The translations under genes were made by a program, and so were the position numbers. From Myxococcales bacterium (GTDB lineage: Bacteria; Myxococcota_A; Polyangia; Polyangiales; Polyangiaceae): a DNA stretch of 64,000 nucleotides. The stretch spans positions 62,001-126,000 of the forward strand of contig SECP01000008.1 in the NCBI GenBank assembly GCA_004193285.1, written 5' to 3'. Shown piece by piece: positions 60,826 through 64,000 of the stretch (position 1 is its first letter; every line of letters starts with the position of its first letter). The notes under the pieces are model-generated. The model saw only the letters and a list, made by a program, of their open reading frames with translations, was not told where the DNA came from and did no database searches.

Positions 60826-61074
60826 ATGTTGTCCCTTTGGCATCTTCACCAAGTGATGAACGAGCGCCGCATGGTGCAGCTGGCAGATGGCCGCGTCGGT
60901 AAGGTAGTGCGGGTGGACACGACGTTCCCCGCCAACACCACGACGGTCACGATTTGGACGGACTCGAGCGAATGCAACGCTCCCGTGAGCGGCAATGGTC
61001 CCGCTAGCGGCCCCGGCATCTCCAAGGTCCCCCTTGCCGAGATCGTGGGCGAAGCTGAGCGTCGCTCTGCGTGA
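60826..61074 (+). CDS. small protein (82 aa), unknown
   Basis: From the ATG at 60826 the product reads MLSLWHLHQVMNERRMVQLADGR-type, then a strand-rich part (VGKVVRVDTTFPANTTTVTIW) and ends VPLAEIVGEAERRS. The VQLADGRVGKVVRVD segment resembles a small beta-barrel (SH3- or KOW-like) but no family is certain. A longer start at 60781 and a shorter one at 60856 are possible. It converges with dnaK, 41 nt away. Confidence 0.5.
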   Translation: MLSLWHLHQVMNERRMVQLADGRVGKVVRVDTTFPANTTTVTIWTDSSECNAPVSGNGPASGPGISKVPLAEIVGEAERRSA

Positions 61075-61115
61075 GCAGGTCCGCCTGCGTGTGAAGAGTC
61101 CGCGAGCTCCGAGGC

Positions 61116-62939
61116 TCAGCTGGCGTACATGGCTTCGGCGATCTCGAACGTGGAGTTCTCGAGCTGGGCGTAGGCTTCCCGGAGTGAGTCCAGCGTCGCG
61201 CCCGTTTCCATCATCTTCTTGAGGAGCTCGACCTCTCCGCGCACTTTGTCGAGCTTCTCGGCGTCCAGCAGGTCCGCGTAACCTTCGAGCGCTTGCTCGG
61301 TGGTGTAGATGAGCGTCTCGGCTTGATTGCGCATCTCCGCTAGATCACGGCGCAGCTGGTCGGTCTCTTTGAACTTTTCACCTTCGGTGACAAGCTTGTC
61401 GATTTCGTTCGGCTGCAGACCACTCGTGGGAGTGACGCTCACCGCTTGCACGCGACCGGTGCCGAGGTCTTTCGCTTCCACCGCGAGGATGCCGTTCACG
61501 TCGATGCGGAAGGTGACCTGAACCTTGGGCACGCCGCGCGGCGCCGGAGGGATGCCGGTGAGCTCGAAGCGCGCCAAGCTGCGGTTGTCCACCGCCATCT
61601 CACGCTCGCCTTGAAGCACGTGCACGGGCACGAACGACTGGTTGTCCACGCTCGTCGTGAAAATCTCGCTCTTTTCCGTCGGCACGGTGGTGTTGCGCGG
61701 GATGAGCTTGGTGAAGACTCCGCCGCCCGTCTCCACGCCAATGGAGAGCGGCGTGACATCCAGCAGCAAGACTTCGTCGATTTGACCGGTGAGCGCGGCG
61801 CCTTGAATGGCGGCGCCGACCGCCACGACTTCGTCCGGATTGACCCCCTTGTTGGGATCGCGCCCGAAGAATTCCTTCACCGCCTTTTGCACGGCGGGCA
61901 TGCGAGTCATCCCGCCCACCAGCACGACCTGCCCGACTTCCTTGGGGGTCATCTTGGCGTCGGCCAAAACCGCTCGACACGCGGTGATCGTGCGCTCGAC
62001 GAGGTCGCGGGTCCAAATCTCCAGCTCGCTCCGCTTGAGGGTGCGCTCCAGGTGCAGCGGCCCCGCCGGACCAATCGCCACGAACGGCAGATTCACCTCC
62101 GTCTCCAGCGAAGAAGAGAGCTCGTGCTTGGCGCGCTCTGCACCCTCCCGGAGGCGCTGCAAGCTGGTGCGGTCCTTGCGCAGGTCCACCTTGGTCTTGG
62201 CCAAGAACTCGTCCGACAGCTTGTCGATGATGGCGCGATCGAAGTCTTCGCCGCCGAGGTGGGTATCGCCGCCGGTGGCTTTCACGTTGAAGACGCCAGT
62301 GGCGATCTCCAAAATGGAAATGTCGAAGGTGCCGCCGCCGAGGTCGTACACCGCAATGACCTCGCGCTCCGTCTTGTCCAAGCCGTACGCCAGCGCGGCC
62401 GCCGTCGGCTCGTTCAAGATACGCTTCACGTCCAGCCCTGCGATGCGCCCGGCGTCCTTGGTGGCTTGGCGCTGCGCGTCGTCGAAGTACGCGGGCACGG
62501 TGATCACCGCCTCCGTCACCGCTTCGCCAAGGTACGTTTCCGCGATCTCGCGCATGCTGGTCAGAACCAGCGCGGAGACCTCGGGGGGAGACATCGTGCG
62601 CTCGCCCGCGCGAACCCACGCGTCTCCATTTTCATGCTGGAGCATGGTGTAGGAAACGGAGCCGGCCTGGCGGCGCACCACCTCCGAATCGAACTTTTGC
62701 CCCATCAGCCGCTTCACCGCGTAGATGGTGTGCTCCGCGTTGGTCGTAGCCTGGCGCTTGGCGACCTGACCGACGAGACGCTCCCCTTTGGCGGTGAAAG
62801 CGACGACGGACGGCGTGGTCCGCGCGCCCTCCGTGTTGGCGATCACCTTCACCTCGGGCTGGCCGGAGGCGCTCGTGCCTTCCACGACCGATACGCAAGA
62901 GTTCGTGGTGCCTAGATCGATGCCGACGACTTTCCCCAT
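61116..62939 (-). CDS. dnaK: Hsp70 chaperone DnaK, lacking the usual C-terminal tail
   Basis: The start ATG at 62939 gives 607 aa; a longer frame to 63032 has no homologous residues. The ATPase motifs are intact: GIDLGTTNSCVSVVEG, NEPTAAALAYG, DLGGGTFDISILE and VGGMTRMPAVQ. The substrate domain has RNTTVPTEKSEIF and HVLQGEREMA. The protein stops at EIAEAMYAS, so the disordered acidic tail usual in DnaK (about 25-30 residues) is absent. grpE lies upstream on the same strand, 310 nt away. No dnaJ is in the window. It may be a secondary DnaK. Confidence 0.95.
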   Translation of the reverse strand: MGKVVGIDLGTTNSCVSVVEGTSASGQPEVKVIANTEGARTTPSVVAFTAKGERLVGQVAKRQATTNAEHTIYAVKRLMGQKFDSEVVRRQAGSVSYTMLQHENGDAWVRAGERTMSPPEVSALVLTSMREIAETYLGEAVTEAVITVPAYFDDAQRQATKDAGRIAGLDVKRILNEPTAAALAYGLDKTEREVIAVYDLGGGTFDISILEIATGVFNVKATGGDTHLGGEDFDRAIIDKLSDEFLAKTKVDLRKDRTSLQRLREGAERAKHELSSSLETEVNLPFVAIGPAGPLHLERTLKRSELEIWTRDLVERTITACRAVLADAKMTPKEVGQVVLVGGMTRMPAVQKAVKEFFGRDPNKGVNPDEVVAVGAAIQGAALTGQIDEVLLLDVTPLSIGVETGGGVFTKLIPRNTTVPTEKSEIFTTSVDNQSFVPVHVLQGEREMAVDNRSLARFELTGIPPAPRGVPKVQVTFRIDVNGILAVEAKDLGTGRVQAVSVTPTSGLQPNEIDKLVTEGEKFKETDQLRRDLAEMRNQAETLIYTTEQALEGYADLLDAEKLDKVRGEVELLKKMMETGATLDSLREAYAQLENSTFEIAEAMYAS

Positions 62940-63249
62940 GCGGGACCTCGAGCATACCCCGACGCGCCCGCACCTGTCGCCAGATTGTAGCTCCCGCCCA
63001 TGCGAGCGCGCGCTTGGCAAGGCCGCCCGCAACCCGCGAGCGGCAATCCGCGCGACGCACCGCGCACCGCGGGTCTACTGGCCGCGGGCGGTGCTGCGCG
63101 TACCTACACCGCTTGCAGGATCTGCATGGCGGCGAGAGCTCTCGCGAAAGGGAGCCTGCCGGGTCCAGGCAAAGCCAAGCCCCTAGCGGCCGACCGGCGG
63201 CGTCCGAGCCACGCGACGCCGCGTGCAGCTGAAGTGCCGCAAAGGGCGG
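62940..63249. other. grpE-dnaK intergenic gap
   Basis: A 310-nt, very G/C-rich gap with no coding frame I can support on either strand and no clear promoter, CIRCE element or terminator. A dnaK promoter could be here. Confidence 0.4.
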
Positions 63250-63789
63250 CTAGTTGGATTTGGCTTTGGCGACGACGACGAGCGCAGGGCGGATGAGCTT
63301 TTCCGCGTTGCGGTAGCCAGCCTGAACCTCGGCCGCGATCGTGCCCGGCTCGAACTCGGTCGTCTCCATCTGCTGCACGGCTTCGTGCAGGGATGGATCG
63401 AACGGCTTGCCGACGGCGGGAACGCGCTCGATACCGACTTTGGTCAGCGTGTCCGCGAACTGCCGCATGACGAGGGCGATGCCGTCCGCCAAGGCTTTGA
63501 TGTCGGTCGCGGTCTCCGCGTGGGCGCTCGCGCGGTCCAGGTTGTCGAACACGGGGAGGAACTCCTTGAGCAGGTCATCCCGACCGCGGCGCTCGGCATC
63601 CGAGAGCTCCCGACGAGAGCGCTTTCGGAAGTTGTCGAAATCCGCCAGCGTGCGCAGCAGCTGATCCTTGAGCTTTGCTTGCTCCGCCTTGGCAGCCTCC
63701 AACGGGTCCTGCTCCGGGGCGGGCGCTGCGGCTTCGGATGCCTCTGCTTCTACGGGCGGGGGCGAACTGGACTCGGTTTCGTCAGGCAC
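63250..63789 (-). CDS. grpE: nucleotide exchange factor GrpE
   Basis: GrpE releases ADP from DnaK. The protein has an acidic disordered start, the long dimer helix (EAAKAEQAKLKDQLLRTLADFDNFRKRS), then LLKEFLPVFDNLDRA and a C-terminal beta domain (VPAVGKPFDPSLHEAVQQ, GYRNAEKLIRPALVVVAK). The GTG at 63789 is preferred because it lies ~9 nt after a TATACT -10 element, implying a near-leaderless message. A GTG at 63816 would fall between the -35 and -10. It gives 179 aa and precedes dnaK by 310 nt. Confidence 0.93.
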   Translation of the reverse strand: MPDETESSSPPPVEAEASEAAAPAPEQDPLEAAKAEQAKLKDQLLRTLADFDNFRKRSRRELSDAERRGRDDLLKEFLPVFDNLDRASAHAETATDIKALADGIALVMRQFADTLTKVGIERVPAVGKPFDPSLHEAVQQMETTEFEPGTIAAEVQAGYRNAEKLIRPALVVVAKAKSN

Positions 63790-63798
63790 GGCGCCGCG

Positions 63799-63826
63799 AG
63801 TATAACCATGACCCACGCTTTGCCAA
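63799..63826 (-). promoter_or_regulatory. promoter of grpE
   Basis: On the minus strand TTGGCA (63826-63821) and TATACT (63804-63799) are separated by 16 nt, a good sigma-70 match. The GTG start lies 9 nt after the -10, leaving almost no leader. Confidence 0.6.
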
Positions 63827-63838
63827 GGAGGCAGAATC

Positions 63839-64000
63839 TCAGTTTCGACACCGCTTCTGCCGCAGGCACGTGAGCGTGCCGCCGGAGGTGAGGACTCGGC
63901 CAGGCTCGGGGTTCGGCGTGAAAAATGCGATCCCCTCGGGCAATACCCAGAAAGGGCTCGCGCCGGACAGCGGCTCGGTGTGGAGAGCTCGCTTTTCGTC
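63839..64000 (-). CDS. 3' end of an unknown gene, runs off the window
   Basis: A frame open from the window edge to a TGA at 63839-63841 gives 53 residues with natural composition: SGASPFWVLPEGIAFFTPNPEP and then LTSGGTLTCLRQKRCRN. The end lies 13 nt before the grpE -35 element on the same strand. Too little is seen to assign a function, and no start is visible. Confidence 0.5.
   Translation of the reverse strand, partial: DEKRALHTEPLSGASPFWVLPEGIAFFTPNPEPGRVLTSGGTLTCLRQKRCRN

Noticed and set aside
61446..62915. 489-codon open frame antisense to dnaK
   Set aside because: DnaK antisense frames are a known artefact in G/C-rich DNA; the true dnaK motifs are on the minus strand.
1..64000. CRISPR arrays, insertion sequences, prophage or integrase genes
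   Set aside because: No direct-repeat/spacer arrays, transposase motifs or terminal inverted repeats with target duplications were seen on either strand.

Overview
The window is GC-rich DNA of a Gram-negative bacterium. The most likely source is a myxobacterium of the Polyangia (Myxococcota). This is inferred from the many lipoproteins with Ser/Gly/Ala-rich linkers, a eukaryote-like Ser/Thr kinase beside a TPR-type membrane protein, EGF-like and Kunitz-like domains in secreted proteins, and a dnaA gene detached from dnaN. Taxonomy cannot be proven from the sequence alone.

Layout. 0-7.5 kb: start of an ECF sigma factor gene, tRNA-Gln(TTG), a winged-helix-like protein overlapping a Kunitz-domain lipoprotein, a frameshifted propeller-repeat lipoprotein, a roughly 1.15-kb stretch without a convincing gene, and a multi-pass DUF1624-like membrane protein. 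7.5-11.9 kb: hemE, a Cys-type ccmE, a small membrane protein, an exported beta-rich protein and a 435-aa protein of unknown function. 11.9-32.9 kb: a complete type VI secretion system (T6SS). The leftward operon tssJ-tssK-tssL-tssM-tagF-tagH encodes the membrane complex, baseplate adaptor and regulators. It diverges from a stand-alone hcp. A leftward membrane-anchored lytic transglycosylase then diverges from the rightward operon tssA-B-C-E-F-G-clpV (sheath, baseplate, recycling ATPase). 32.9-36 kb: a PAP2-like protein and three lipoproteins. 36.1-47.8 kb: effector island with vgrG, a TPR-like adaptor candidate, a 1425-aa PAAR-like/RHS polymorphic toxin with a more A/T-rich C-terminal tip, an overlapping immunity candidate, a SUKH-like second immunity candidate and one more unknown. 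47.8-57.5 kb: secreted Cip1-like and EGF/HAF-repeat lipoproteins, an FHA-like/TM/SGNH hydrolase convergent with a Ser/Thr kinase, a TPR-like protein, a 2-oxoglutarate oxygenase with an unknown partner, and an outer-membrane barrel. 57.5-64 kb: dnaA with DnaA boxes in its promoter, a lipoprotein, a small protein, dnaK, grpE with a near-leaderless promoter, and the 3' end of an unknown gene.

How it fits together: all 13 T6SS core components (TssA-M) are encoded here, with a PAAR-like tip supplied by the RHS effector. TagF and the FHA protein TagH suggest post-translational control. TssL lacks an OmpA-like domain, so the clustered transglycosylase is a plausible cell-wall partner. The most novel-looking part is the vgrG / TPR adaptor / RHS / immunity cassette. 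Its toxin domain, immunity protein and adaptor match no family I can name.
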